A stretch of 64,000 bases of DNA from Culex pipiens pallens. Lineage: Eukaryota; Arthropoda; Insecta; Diptera; Culicidae. The position numbers were made by a program, and so were the translations under genes. This document shows positions 21,167 through 31,378 of the stretch, in pieces (position 1 is the stretch's first letter; the number at the start of each line of letters is the position of its first letter). The DNA is taken from the NCBI RefSeq assembly GCF_016801865.2, contig NC_068939.1, forward strand, positions 143,902,756-143,966,755, given 5' to 3'. The notes below the pieces were generated by a model. The model saw only the letters and a program-made list of their open reading frames with translations, did no database searches and was not told the origin of the DNA.

Positions 21167-23914
21167 ATGATGCAGAACACAAAACCTAAAATAGTATTTT
21201 TGACGGAAACACACTTGACAGAAAAGCACGACCTAGACGAATTTGAGATCCAGAATTACCGATGCAGTTGCTGTCTGTCCAGATCAGCACACACGGGTGG
21301 GGTGATGGTGTATGTAGACGATCGCTTGGAGTATGAGATTGTCTCGAATAAGGTGGCAGGAGATAACTGGTTCTTGGCGATCGACGTGAAAAGTACAACG
21401 CTCAATGGAATCTATGGAGGAATCTACCATTCTCCCAGCAGCAGTGACGTTGGTTTCATAGACAGCTTTGAGAGTTGGCTGAGGACGGTCTTCCAGGACT
21501 GCAGGACAAATCTACTCGTTGGCGACTTCAACATCCGATGGAACGAACCGGGATACGCACGTGAGCTGAAGAACGTTACCGAAGCCTTAGGGATGAAGCA
21601 GATTGTATCAGAACCGACGCGTGTGGGTCCCAGTAGCAGCACAATTATTGACCTTGTCTTTACAAACCTGGAGGGGGTGGAGGCGCGCGTCACTGAAGAG
21701 CTTAAGATAACTGATCACGAGACCATCTGTATTCACGTCGGAGAAACCACGATTAACCTACCGGAGCAGAAAAAGAGTTACGTTAGCTGGAAACGGTATA
21801 CGAAGGAACGACTGCAAGCTGCGCTACGAGCAAAACTGAGGAGAGTTGACGCTGGAGTGACCGTTGGAGAAGCTGCACAAACTTTTGGCTCAACACTGGC
21901 GACGGCGGTTGCGGAGCTGACCGATCTATGCAGCAATGACCGGAAAGTCTCAAATGCGTGGTATGGAGAACAGCTGAGAAACCTGAAAACCGAGCGGGAT
22001 GATGCCTACAGGACCTTCAAACATACAAAAAGGCTGGATGATTGGAACCTTTATAAAGTGCTTCGAAACCGCTACGTCCGAGGATTGAGATCATCAAAGA
22101 ACCTGGCAGTAGAAGAGGAAATTCGAAGTTGTCACGGAAATCCCAAGAAGCTTTGGAGAAGCCTGAAATCGCTGATTCGGCCTGGTGGAGAACCTCCAAT
22201 GGAAATTGTTTTCGAGGGAGCGCGAAGCGAAAGGGAAACGGCGGAACGCTTGAATCAGTTCTTCGTGAAAAGTGTAGAGACAATCCATAGAAACATCCCA
22301 CCAGCCCAGGTGGAACCAGCAGTAGTACCAGCAGAAGTAAGGCTAAACGAAGATGGCAGCGAGGACTTATTAACGGAGCTTCAACCAATCACCTTGACGA
22401 AACTGAAAGAAACAATCTACTCGTTAAAAGACTGCGCTGGTGTTGATAGCGTGACAAAACGGGTCATGACGGATTCATTTGACGTTGTTGGAGAGCAGCT
22501 GTTGGCGATTGTCAACAGATCCCTGGAAAGCGGAGAATTCCCACAACCTTGGAAGCGGACTTTGGTGATACCGATACCTAAGGTACCGAAATCGACGCGT
22601 CCGGAAGATCACAGACCAATCAACATTTTGCCACTCTATGAAAAGGTTTTGGAAACTATAGTAAAGGAGCAGCTCCTGGCGTTTGTGGATCGGACGAAAG
22701 TTTTACTCGAAGAGCAGTCTGGTTTCCGAAAGCATCACTCCTGTGAGTCAGCGCTCAACCTGTTACTGCTGAAATGGAAACAAGCAATTGAAGAAGGGAA
22801 AATTGTCCTATCGGTGTTCGTAGACCTGAAGCGAGCTTTCGAGACCATTGACCGAACCAAACTGAAAGCAGTACTGCGTCGCTACGGTGTTCGCGGTTCA
22901 GCGCTCAAATGGTTTAGCAGCTACTTGGACAGCAGAACGCAGGTGACTCGTTACAACGGCTCCACGTCAGCAGCCACGGCAGTAGATCTTGGTGTTCCTC
23001 AAGGCAGTGTGCTTGGACCGCTTCTCTTTATTTTATATATCAACGACCTGAAGCAAGCACTGAGACGAGTTCAAGTAAACCTTTTCGCTGATGATACTGT
23101 ACTGTTTCTGACCGGAACTAGCTTTGAAGAGTGCTTTAACGTGATGAATACTGAGCTTGCCAGTTTTAACGAATGGCTGAGATGGAAGAAACTACAGCTG
23201 AATGTCAGCAAAACAAAATGCATGATAGTGACCACACGACCAAGCGACGGCGTAAGCAGAGCGGTTCGGATAGATGGCGAGGAAATCGAGAGGGTCGAGA
23301 CGATCAAATACCTCGGAGTGATGCTGGACGAAAAATTGAACTTTAATGACCACATTGACTACACAATACGGAAAGCAGCCCGAAAATTTGGAGTACTCTG
23401 CAGAATTAACCGTTTCCTGACGACTGAAGCCAAAATAGACGTGTACAAATCCCTGATTGCTCCTCACTTCGACTACTGTGCCTCTATCCTGTTTTTAGCA
23501 ACTCGTCAACAACTGAAAAGAATGCAGGTCCTGCAGAGCAAAGTGATGCGACTAATTTTGAAATGTGATCGTTTAACACCAAGACAAAACATGCTGGATT
23601 GTTTACAATGGATGTCTGTTCGTCAAAGGATCGAGTACAATACGTTAATTTTTGTGTTTCGTGTAACTAAAGGGATGGCGCCGAAATACTTGACAGGTAC
23701 GGTGGTATACGGGAGGGATATCCATCAGCACGACACCAGAGGAGCTGACAATCTCAGATTGCAGATGTGCAGGAAGGCGTGTACGCAGAATTCACTGTTC
23801 TACAAAGGATACAGCATGTACAACCAGCTACCGGAAGCAGCAAAGAACACAAGGAACATCAACGAGTTCAAAAACTTGTGTAAGAATTTCGTGCGTCAAC
23901 GACCGATGGAGTAA
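21167..23914 (+). CDS. Non-LTR retrotransposon ORF2 (endonuclease and reverse transcriptase)
   Basis: 915 residues from the first ATG, uninterrupted. N-terminal APE-type endonuclease (IVFLTETHL, later VGDFNIRW and ITDHETICI). Reverse transcriptase in the middle: SVFVDLKRAFETID, PQGSVLGPLLFILYINDL, NLFADDTVLF. No RNase H is recognised. The same frame is open upstream to the ORF1 stop and encodes ILYLNIAGIKSHLDEL, the endonuclease strand with the conserved Asn. Starting at the ATG would therefore remove a catalytic residue (compare NIMNFNARSLK in the Juan-like ORF2). The 3' UTR is about 415 nt and ends in an A-rich tail (about 24330-24369). No target duplication was found. Intact enzyme domains imply a recent insertion. 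Confidence 0.88.
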   Translation: MMQNTKPKIVFLTETHLTEKHDLDEFEIQNYRCSCCLSRSAHTGGVMVYVDDRLEYEIVSNKVAGDNWFLAIDVKSTTLNGIYGGIYHSPSSSDVGFIDSFESWLRTVFQDCRTNLLVGDFNIRWNEPGYARELKNVTEALGMKQIVSEPTRVGPSSSTIIDLVFTNLEGVEARVTEELKITDHETICIHVGETTINLPEQKKSYVSWKRYTKERLQAALRAKLRRVDAGVTVGEAAQTFGSTLATAVAELTDLCSNDRKVSNAWYGEQLRNLKTERDDAYRTFKHTKRLDDWNLYKVLRNRYVRGLRSSKNLAVEEEIRSCHGNPKKLWRSLKSLIRPGGEPPMEIVFEGARSERETAERLNQFFVKSVETIHRNIPPAQVEPAVVPAEVRLNEDGSEDLLTELQPITLTKLKETIYSLKDCAGVDSVTKRVMTDSFDVVGEQLLAIVNRSLESGEFPQPWKRTLVIPIPKVPKSTRPEDHRPINILPLYEKVLETIVKEQLLAFVDRTKVLLEEQSGFRKHHSCESALNLLLLKWKQAIEEGKIVLSVFVDLKRAFETIDRTKLKAVLRRYGVRGSALKWFSSYLDSRTQVTRYNGSTSAATAVDLGVPQGSVLGPLLFILYINDLKQALRRVQVNLFADDTVLFLTGTSFEECFNVMNTELASFNEWLRWKKLQLNVSKTKCMIVTTRPSDGVSRAVRIDGEEIERVETIKYLGVMLDEKLNFNDHIDYTIRKAARKFGVLCRINRFLTTEAKIDVYKSLIAPHFDYCASILFLATRQQLKRMQVLQSKVMRLILKCDRLTPRQNMLDCLQWMSVRQRIEYNTLIFVFRVTKGMAPKYLTGTVVYGRDIHQHDTRGADNLRLQMCRKACTQNSLFYKGYSMYNQLPEAAKNTRNINEFKNLCKNFVRQRPME

Positions 23915-24329
23915 AAGTGAACCACGACGGTACTGTGAGGAAGAGCATGTTATGACGGCCGGCCATCTTCATTATCGGTACATGTCGCATGGGATCACTT
24001 TGGGCCTCATATGATGTAAGCTTGATCAAAAGTAACGCGAATCTGGGCGCGGTTCTAACCCTATGTGCTCATATGTGTGTGGGATAGCAAATGATCTCAA
24101 TACCCTAAATGGAAGCTGCAATCTGAGTGATAGACAAAAGGACTCTACATAGGTTTTTGTAAGAGCGCCTTGAGATGAAGTAAGAGAGGAACGGATGGGC
24201 ATACACGGAAGTAGAGTTAGATCAAAGGACACTCTCAATAATAGACGATAGAATTATCGAAAGATATCTGCTCGTAATCCTTCCATGCTACAAAAACTGT
24301 GTATGGGTAAGAGGTGGGCCATCCAAGGA

Positions 24330-24335
24330 AAAAAA

Positions 24336-24369
<34 letters not shown>
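24330..24369 (+). other. Poly(A) tail of the non-LTR element
   Basis: Nearly pure A run (one T) directly after the ORF2 3' UTR; marks the 3' end of the retrotransposon. Confidence 0.85.
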
Positions 24370-24371
<2 letters not shown>

Positions 24372-24881
24372 ACTCTGGCTGTAGATGTCGGATCGATCTC
24401 ATATTTTGGTCAATGTTAGAACACATTAGAAGAAAGATAATGCAACTAAAAGTTCATTAAAACATGCTAATGAAAAAATTAGAAAAATCGTTGAAAGTTG
24501 AAAACCAAAAGTGTCTCATTGATGACTACCCTACCCTACTGAAAATTGGATTGTACACTCTGTAGGTTACTGCCAGCGCAGCGTGGTTAGGGTATGACAA
24601 CTTTTAATTGGCCTGGACCAGTTTGGAACTCAATTGTTGGGAATTACGTACATCAACGAACTCTTTCGGTACGCGTCCGTCTTGCGACGTAAATGTTTTC
24701 TTCAAGCATCAAGTTTGCATTCGGTCTACAGAGAATTTCGATCATTTCACCTACACAACTTCAAGAATTAAGTACAACAATCTCGATCTACCGCCTATAA
24801 GGTGCTAGTTTTAAAAAAACGTAAAATGAAAATTCTCGTTTGAAATGTATTTGTCATTGTTCGATATGTAAACGTGAAGAT

Positions 24882-25281
24882 CAAAAAATCAAATTATTCG
24901 CGCTACAGCATTGCCATGGCGTTCTCGATTGTGAGATTCCTACTCGAAACTAAGTGTCCGAAGGCTTGATTTTTGAGGCAATTGCAAACCTCTTTTTACA
25001 CCTTAGCTTCCATCCACCCCGAGAGTCGAACCGACGACTTTTGTATTGTGAGTCCAACTGCCCACCAGCGACTCCACCGAGGCAGGACCCAGGGAGACGA
25101 CTCCTACACCTGGACTGAGCTATCTACCTAACCTCTAGGTTAGACCGGGCCAACATTTACTTCCCTGTCCGACGGAAGGCGTGGTCAAACAAATCTCGTC
25201 TCGAAAGATGCCACCGGTACCGTCTGGGAACCCAAGCCGACCGGATGAGAGGCAACCACGCTTACCCCTACACCACGGTCC
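24882..25281 (-). mobile_element. Full-length Twin-like SINE (minus strand)
   Basis: About 400 bp, bounded by the 9-bp direct repeat CGTGAAGAT (24873-24881 and 25282-25290). On the minus strand it starts with a tRNA-related head (gggaccgtggtgtagg), has a second tRNA-related region (cagttggactcacaatac) and ends with a T/A-rich tail. Matches 56121-56528 along its length. Confidence 0.85.
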
Positions 25282-25543
25282 CGTGAAGATACAAGATTTT
25301 ATAAACTTTCTGCAAAAAGAAAGGCAAATCCGACAGAAGAAAGTACTTTGTATGTTTGCCGTTGTTGATAAACAAGAACGAACAGCTGATCCAGCACATC
25401 AATACGGAATTCTTCGATTCGTCTAGAGTAAAATTTATCAGATCTTCGAATATAATTATTGCAGGGCTGCGTTGCCCTTATATAAAATGTTTGAAATTTC
25501 AAAATACTGTGTAAAAATGTTCGAAGTTTGCAGAATATGCCTG

Positions 25544-26416
25544 CACGCAAAATCCAGATAACACAAATCTGTGTAAAATTTGACACAGATCGCCTAAAAC
25601 CTGGAATACACAGAATCTGTGTACAAGCCTTGTACACAGATCTGTGTTCAGCCGTTGTCTGTCAAATCTGTGTAATTTTTCAACCATCAATCTGTGTAAA
25701 ATTTTACACAGATCTGGGTAATTTTTACCGCACCTGGGTTTTTGCCGTTTTTATAATTAAAACACGATTTTCGATTGATTTTAAAAATAAAACATCATTT
25801 ATTCTCGTTTATTGACCTAATAAATATACTAACAAAATATTTTTGGCCACATTTGATGCACTTTTGCCCGTTTTGTGACTGTCGATTATCGTTATTTTTG
25901 GGTTAGAGTTGGCTTCTCCCGATAGCGACGAAAACAACATAACAATGACGACGAGGATGACGTCGTAAAGTGCCACCCAAGCTGGCTTCCGGAACCTGTG
26001 GCCACTTTTACTTTTACCAACAAGAATATTCCGGAAACTAAAAAAGGAAAATCAAGGTAAGGTTAGGTATTCAAAGTTTTAAGAAACATTCTTACCAGGT
26101 TCCACAAACAATCATTTCATTGGGTACTGGTTAAAGTTTGGAAGATGGCCAAAGTCTGAAATAGTAAACTAATTTTAAATAACGAAATAACTCAATTAGA
26201 GAAATAAAACTTACCAACTTCACGAATAACTTTAATGGTGCCTGTTAAAAAATGACAACTGTTTTTTACACAGATTTGAAAGAACGGCTTTTCAAAAATC
26301 TGTGTATTTTTTTACACAGATCTGTGTAAAAAAATTACTCAGATTATGAAAGCTAGAACTGAACAACAATCTGTGTAATTTTTTTACACAGATCTGTGTT
26401 ATCTGGATTTTGCGTG
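25544..26416. mobile_element. TIR element rich in ACACAGATCTGTGT palindromes
   Basis: 873 bp with inverted ends CACGCAAAATCCAGATAACA and the complement of GTTATCTGGATTTTGCGTG. Perfect 14-bp palindromes occur at 25634-25647, 26314-26327 and 26386-26399, along with many half sites (atctgtgtaaaa). The central 500 bp is unique and noncoding. Flanking dinucleotides are TG and TA, so the target duplication is imperfect. Confidence 0.7.
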
Positions 26417-26499
26417 TAGACTTTTAGCCATCTCATTCTTCATCGGTCTGATAGCCGTGCGGGCTAAAGCGCCAGTCCTCTCTGAGAGAAACGGGTACA

Positions 26500-27096
26500 T
26501 TGGGAGCGTTCTTTTATTACACCCAAAACTGGCAGCGCTAGTCCGAGAGAATGATGGTCTCGAGTCGAGAGAATAGTGGTACCATTCACGGACGCAGAGA
26601 ACACAGCTCGAGATGGGCGATATAACTATTCTCTCGAGGTTCATTTGCAAAAAAAGTTCATCCGTCAAACAAAAAACCAAAAGTGTCGACAACGGGAATC
26701 GAACCAGAGACCTTTGACAAACCAATCCAATGACTTAGCTGCCTCGGCCACCACAGCTTGGTGACCAAGGAGAAGTCAGAAGTCGATGTATGACACTTGT
26801 AGGAGATTTATTGATTCAACTAACGAATGAACTCATTTGTTATGATGGTGTGAGTTGGTACCATTATTCTATCGATTTTGGCACTGAGCCCTCAATAAAT
26901 TTTGAGAGAACGATTATCTCGACTCTGAATTTTGGGTGTACGTAACGCGAAAAATCGGACTTTTAGACCCCCTCCCCCACCCCCCTCGTAACAAAATTTC
27001 CATACAAATTTTAAAAATTTTGTATGGATCGTAACACGGCCTCCGACCCCCCCCTCCCCCCCCCTACTGCGTTACGTAATAAAAGAACGCTCCCAA
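26500..27096. mobile_element. Palindromic element interrupted by a MITE
   Basis: Ends ttgggagcgttcttttatta...cgtaacg and the complement of cgttacgtaataaaagaacg-ctcccaa form a long TIR. The interior has poly-C tracts around a small palindrome. The left TIR is split at its TA by the MITE at 26520-26938; removing the MITE restores symmetry with the right TIR. Confidence 0.8.
26520..26938 (-). mobile_element. TIR element with tRNA-like core, copy A
   Basis: 419 bp, ends CACCCAAAACTGG and the complement of TTTTGGGTG, flanked by TA (26518-26519, 26939-26940). On the minus strand the core has A-box-like gtggccgaggcagctaag and B-box ggttcgattcccg, spaced as in a class II (Ser/Leu-like) tRNA. Copies B and C are at 43968-44386 and 47158-47582. 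Confidence 0.8.
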
Positions 27097-27215
27097 TTAC
27101 TGCAATATGGTTGTATGGAAAAAAATAAGTTGTTCAAATTTATTGAGCACAGCAACTTTTTAGTTCCTTTTGGGATCATAAACAATTCCCCAAAGTTTGG
27201 AAACGATTGGTTTAG

Positions 27216-27565
27216 TTCTCACTTTGCGCAAAGCGATTCAAATTTGTATGGGAATTTGTATTAGGAAAACCATTTTTTTTGGATTTCGTTTTTTTAGTCC
27301 AGGTTTTACGCTATATTAAAACCGGACTCGTATTCGGTTGCTCTAAAAGGTGCTCTACAACTTTCCCCAAGAGAGTAGGGTGCTAGCTAGTAACTTTTTT
27401 AGGGGCAAGCTAGCATCCTACTCTCTTCAGAAAAATTTTAGTGCACCTTTCAAAGCACTCGAATACGAGTCAAGTTTTAATGTAGCGTGAAACGTGAATT
27501 TTATAAATATCAAAATTCAGAAAAATGCGTTCCTCATAGAAAATTTAATCGCTTTGCGCAAAGTG
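27216..27565. repeat. Imperfect palindrome
   Basis: Left arm from cactttgcgcaaagcgattc to agagtagggtgctagc; right arm is its imperfect complement (gctagcatcctactctc ... cgctttgcgcaaagtg), centred near 27400. Related to the arms of the insertion at 14480-15630. Noncoding. Confidence 0.6.
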
Positions 27566-27779
27566 AAGACAAACCCGACTATATAAACGACCATATAAAG
27601 TAATGCCCGGCACCTGAGCAAATCACCGTTCGGTTAATTAAAACGCCTGGAAACCCGACACACAGATAAATTAAAATAATTTGTTACTCCTCTGCGAGCA
27701 CTGATGGTGATGCCATGTGTTTTTGGTTTCATGTGGTAGCGATTAGTTCAGGAGCGAGTTAGCTTGAGTGCAGAACAAC

Positions 27780-29657
27780 ATGAAGCTGCTGGCGTTGACC
27801 TCACGACACTTTCAGCTACCGTGGCCACAGCCAAGAAAGGGGTCGGCCTCCGTAAGGAGTAACTACCAAGGCAGCTTTCATCAGGCTGTTGCTCCAGGTT
27901 TTTGTGAGATTTTGATGAATTTGGGGTTGAAATTAAGAAGACTCTCGTTACAGTACTGTTCATAGGGCAGTGTATTGCACTGATGCCGGTCGTGGAGATC
28001 TTCAACCACAACTTCCGCCGGGCTCGGTTCAAGCCGTTGAGTGCGAGATTTTTGTACTCGATTCTTTACCTCGTGTTTGGGGGTGTTTACGGGGTGTGCA
28101 CGTTTCAGTGGTGTTTTGTTAAAGGCTTGGACGTGACCCTGTTTGGAGATTTGTTCTTCATTGTGGTAGTGTATTCGTCGGCCGTTTTGTTTCTGGTGAT
28201 TTCCCCTCAGTGGCACACCGTGCTAAAGGTGTTCAACGAGTGTGAGAAGATCATGCTTCGGGACACGTACCGGAAGGTTACCGAACGTTGCACACGCTTC
28301 AACCTAGCTTGGCAGATCAGGTTGATCGCATTTGGGCTCCTCGTTCTAGCATTTATCGAGGATGCCTTGAACTGCAACTCTGTCTATCAGGGAAATGTCG
28401 TAAATCTTCAGTTCTGCAACCATTCGAACGTGACATTCTGGGAGAACTTTTACATTCGTAAATATCCCCAAATATGGCGAAACATTCCCGTTAATTTTGG
28501 TTTAGTTCTAATCATCGAGGTACGTTAGGGACCATACATAAACCACGTGGACACATTCCACGTGGTTACAGGATGATCCGTTGCAAACTTCTCAAATTCA
28601 ACATAGCCAATTCATTAATCTCCCCCTCCGGTAGTGGATCATCAGGTGCATGCGGCTCACCTGGACCTACCTGGACGTGTTCATCATCTCGTTCAGCTTG
28701 GCGGCCCAGTTTCGGTACAACCAGATCTACTACCGGCTGATATCGCTACCAAGTGTCGCCTCGCTACCGTCCACCTTTTGGCGCAACATTCGCACCGACT
28801 ACGTGGCCGTGTCGCAGCTGGTCGCCTTCCTGGACGACAAGTTTGGCCACCTGATTCTGCTGGCTTGCGCAAACGACATGTTGTTCATAGCTACGCAGCT
28901 GTTTCAAGGATTTCAGTGAGTTGACCATTAAACTGCTTGAAGAAAGGATATGACCTTAACAACCTTCCCAGACGGCGACCCACCTTTGCAACGATAATCT
29001 ACTACTGGTACTCTTTGGGTTTGCTGATATTCCGGACGCTGTGCACGCTCTACGTTGGATCCGGCGTCCATGTAGCTTCGATGAGTTCTTTGAACATTCT
29101 GCGCAGTGTACCCTCGGAGGATTGGGGGCTTGATGTAGGGACAAATTATTTATTTTCAAAGCTGTATAATTGTATAAACATATTTTAATAGCTTCAGAGA
29201 TTGATGGAAGATGTGGCCTCTGGAGACAATACGCTGTCTGGGAAGAAGTTTTTCTATCTACGTAGACAGATTATTCTTGCGGTGAGTTTTGGCTTAAATC
29301 GCGAGACGTAAGTATGGGCGCATAAAACGGGGTTTGAGTATGCTCTCAATTTGTCATAAAATTAGTGCATTTCCAAACCGTTTTTCAAAAAAGGGTCATG
29401 GAATTTGAACACTTCATTCGTGTTTCCCATTTTCATGAACGTTTGTTCACGGTTTTCGGAATTCAGTTAAACTGCGGAAAAGGGTTGAACAATTTGTTGC
29501 AAACAAAGTTGCTTTAAATTTTACAATATCGCGTGATACATTAATTTGTTTTTCCGTCCATAATTAGATGGCTGCAACTCTTGTGACCTACGAGCTAGTG
29601 TTGATGGATCAGATAAAACAGGCACCCGATAAAACCAAAGACTGTTCGTACTTCTAG
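27780..29657 (+). CDS. Gustatory receptor, sugar-receptor family (GrA-2)
   Basis: Intact paralogue of GrA-1. Exons 27780-27897, 27954-28519, 28635-28915, 28972-29134, 29192-29281, 29568-29657; phases 1,0,2,0,0, giving 435 residues. Signature HQAVAP-VLFIGQCIALMPV near the N-terminus; C-terminal AATLVTYELVLMDQIKQ. The last exon has a normal acceptor (aattag). Intron 2 carries a small MITE (28527-28579) 7 bp after the donor. The stop is 193 bp before the GrB-2 start, with ATTAAA but no AATAAA between. Probably a sugar-responsive channel subunit; the ligand cannot be read from sequence. Confidence 0.9.
28527..28579. mobile_element. Short MITE of the GGGACCAT family inside GrA-2 intron 2
   Basis: About 53 bp, agggaccatacataaaccac ... 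gtggttacaggatgatcc, flanked by GTT on both sides. The homologous intron of GrA-1 (gtacgttccaacc) shows the empty site. Confidence 0.7.
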
Positions 29658-29850
29658 TTCTATGTCTACTAGCAGCTGCAAAATTAAAATTAAAATCCCA
29701 CATGTTTCAAATAATCGCAGAACCTTCTACCGTAGAATGTATCACACTGTGTATAATTATGAAAAAAGTTCCACCACCAACTGGCACGCACAACAACCTC
29801 AAAGATATGTGTTTTGATTAATGTGAAAAAAATCCATCCGATATGAAGCC

Positions 29851-31339
29851 ATGAACTCGGTACCAATGGACGACTTTTGGGGGGCGTTGAAGCCCGTCAT
29901 TTTTGTGGCCCAAATGTTCACCCTTTTCCCCGTGCAAGGTGTTTTCGCGAAGGACGTCTACGGAATCAACTTCCGGTGGCGGAGTCCAAGGACGCTGTAC
30001 TCGTTGTTCTTTATTGTGCTGGCCTTTATAGCCTTGTGTGCGCAGATCAACTTGACGGCGCTTTTTACGGTGACTATCTGGCAAGTCGGTAAGTTTGAGC
30101 GTACTTTTTGAATGTGCTGGCGGTGAAACCAATATATTTCAGCTGGAATTCTGTACTTTGGACTAAATTTGACTGGAGCGATTTGCTTTTTAATAATCTC
30201 CAGGAAATGGCGTTCCATAATGATTAGATGGAAGTCTCAAGAGGATGTGTTTCTGAGACCTCCGTATAGAGTGTACGGACGTAGCTTAAAGTTCAAAATT
30301 AGACTTATCGGATTTTCGATGATTATACTCGCTATTAGTAAGTAAATGATGTTTCATCTCAAAATCAGACTAATTGAGCTCCATTTTAGTCGAAGATTCA
30401 CTGCACGTAGCATCAACAATCAAAATTCACCACAAATATATCAATTTATGTAATGTAACCGGCACTTTTTGGGAGCTATACTACAACCGAGAACATCCAA
30501 AAGTGTTCAAATACGTCAGCTTTAATATTCCCACTGTGCTCTTGGTTGAGTTCACCCACAAAGTATACCTGTTCATTTGGACCTTCATGGATCTCTTCAT
30601 TACGCTCATCAGCATTGGACTGCTGACCCGATTCGAACAGTTTTACCAACGAATTGAGCACCTCAAAGGAAAACCAAAGCCGGAAGTGTTTTGGGCTGAA
30701 GTGCGCGGAGATTATACCAAGATATCCAGTTTGGTAACGTACTTGGACGAGATTCTTTCGCCAATGATTTTGATCACGTGTGCTTCGGACGTGTTCTTCA
30801 TCACGTTTCAGCTGTACATGGCTGTGCGGTAAGCTTCTTCTCCGCCAGTTTAGGATGTAGTACTGAAAAATTGTCAACCCCACAGTATGAAAACAACGTC
30901 GATCACCACAATCTACTATCGCTTCTCGTTGATTTTCCTCATATTCAGAGCCCTCCTGATGCTGCTCATCTCTTCCCACGTGTACGTGGCATCACGGAAA
31001 CCGCTGGAGGTCCTTCGAGCTGTTCCCATGAGCTCGTGGACTACTAGCGTAAGAAGAAAGTGGCTCAAGTGAGATACAAATATAACTTTTCTGATACTAT
31101 TTATAAGGTACAAAGATTCATCAACGAAATACTAACGATTGATAACGCACTCTCTGGGCATCGATTCTTTTACCTCAAGAAAAGTGTCATTCTAGCGGTG
31201 AGGTTTTTATGGTTTTTGCTACATTCTTTAATGTTTAGTGAAATTTGATTTATTTTAGATGGCAGGAACATTGATAACATACGAGCTGGTGATGCTTAGC
31301 GAAGAGAAACCTCTAGACAGTTCAAACATTTGTGGATAG
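29851..31339 (+). CDS. Gustatory receptor, sugar-receptor family (GrB-2)
   Basis: Intact paralogue of GrB-1. Exons 29851-30088, 30143-30337, 30390-30828, 30886-31048, 31108-31197, 31259-31339; the exon lengths equal those of GrB-1 and the protein is 401 residues. Signature DDFWGALKPVIFVAQMFTLF, then FTHKVYLFIWTFMDLFITL in a central membrane helix, and AGTLITYELVML at the C-terminus. Poly(A) signal AATAAA at 31373. Same tight spacing behind GrA-2 as in unit 1. Confidence 0.9.
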
Positions 31340-31372
31340 ATGTTTTAATTATTTAGGGAACTATACTTTCTT

Positions 31373-31378
31373 AATAAA
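31373..31378 (+). promoter_or_regulatory. Poly(A) signal of GrB-2
   Basis: AATAAA 34 nt after the GrB-2 stop codon; the equivalent position in unit 1 has lost the hexamer. Confidence 0.55.

Larger units (their letters stand above)
18862..24536. mobile_element. TA-flanked TIR element containing a non-LTR retrotransposon
   Basis: Ends are inverted: gggtagagtagtcatcaatg at the left and the complement of cattgatgactaccctaccc at the right. TA flanks both sides, and the unoccupied TA site is readable in unit 1 at 10505-10506 (gatgTActgaaaattgg). Internal left part (18890-19830) repeats tgtctcattgttcc and its complement several times. A SINE (19088-19318) and a retrotransposon (about 19832-24369) lie inside. 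About 950 bp at the left and 165 bp at the right belong to the outer element, which shows no transposase. Confidence 0.8.
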
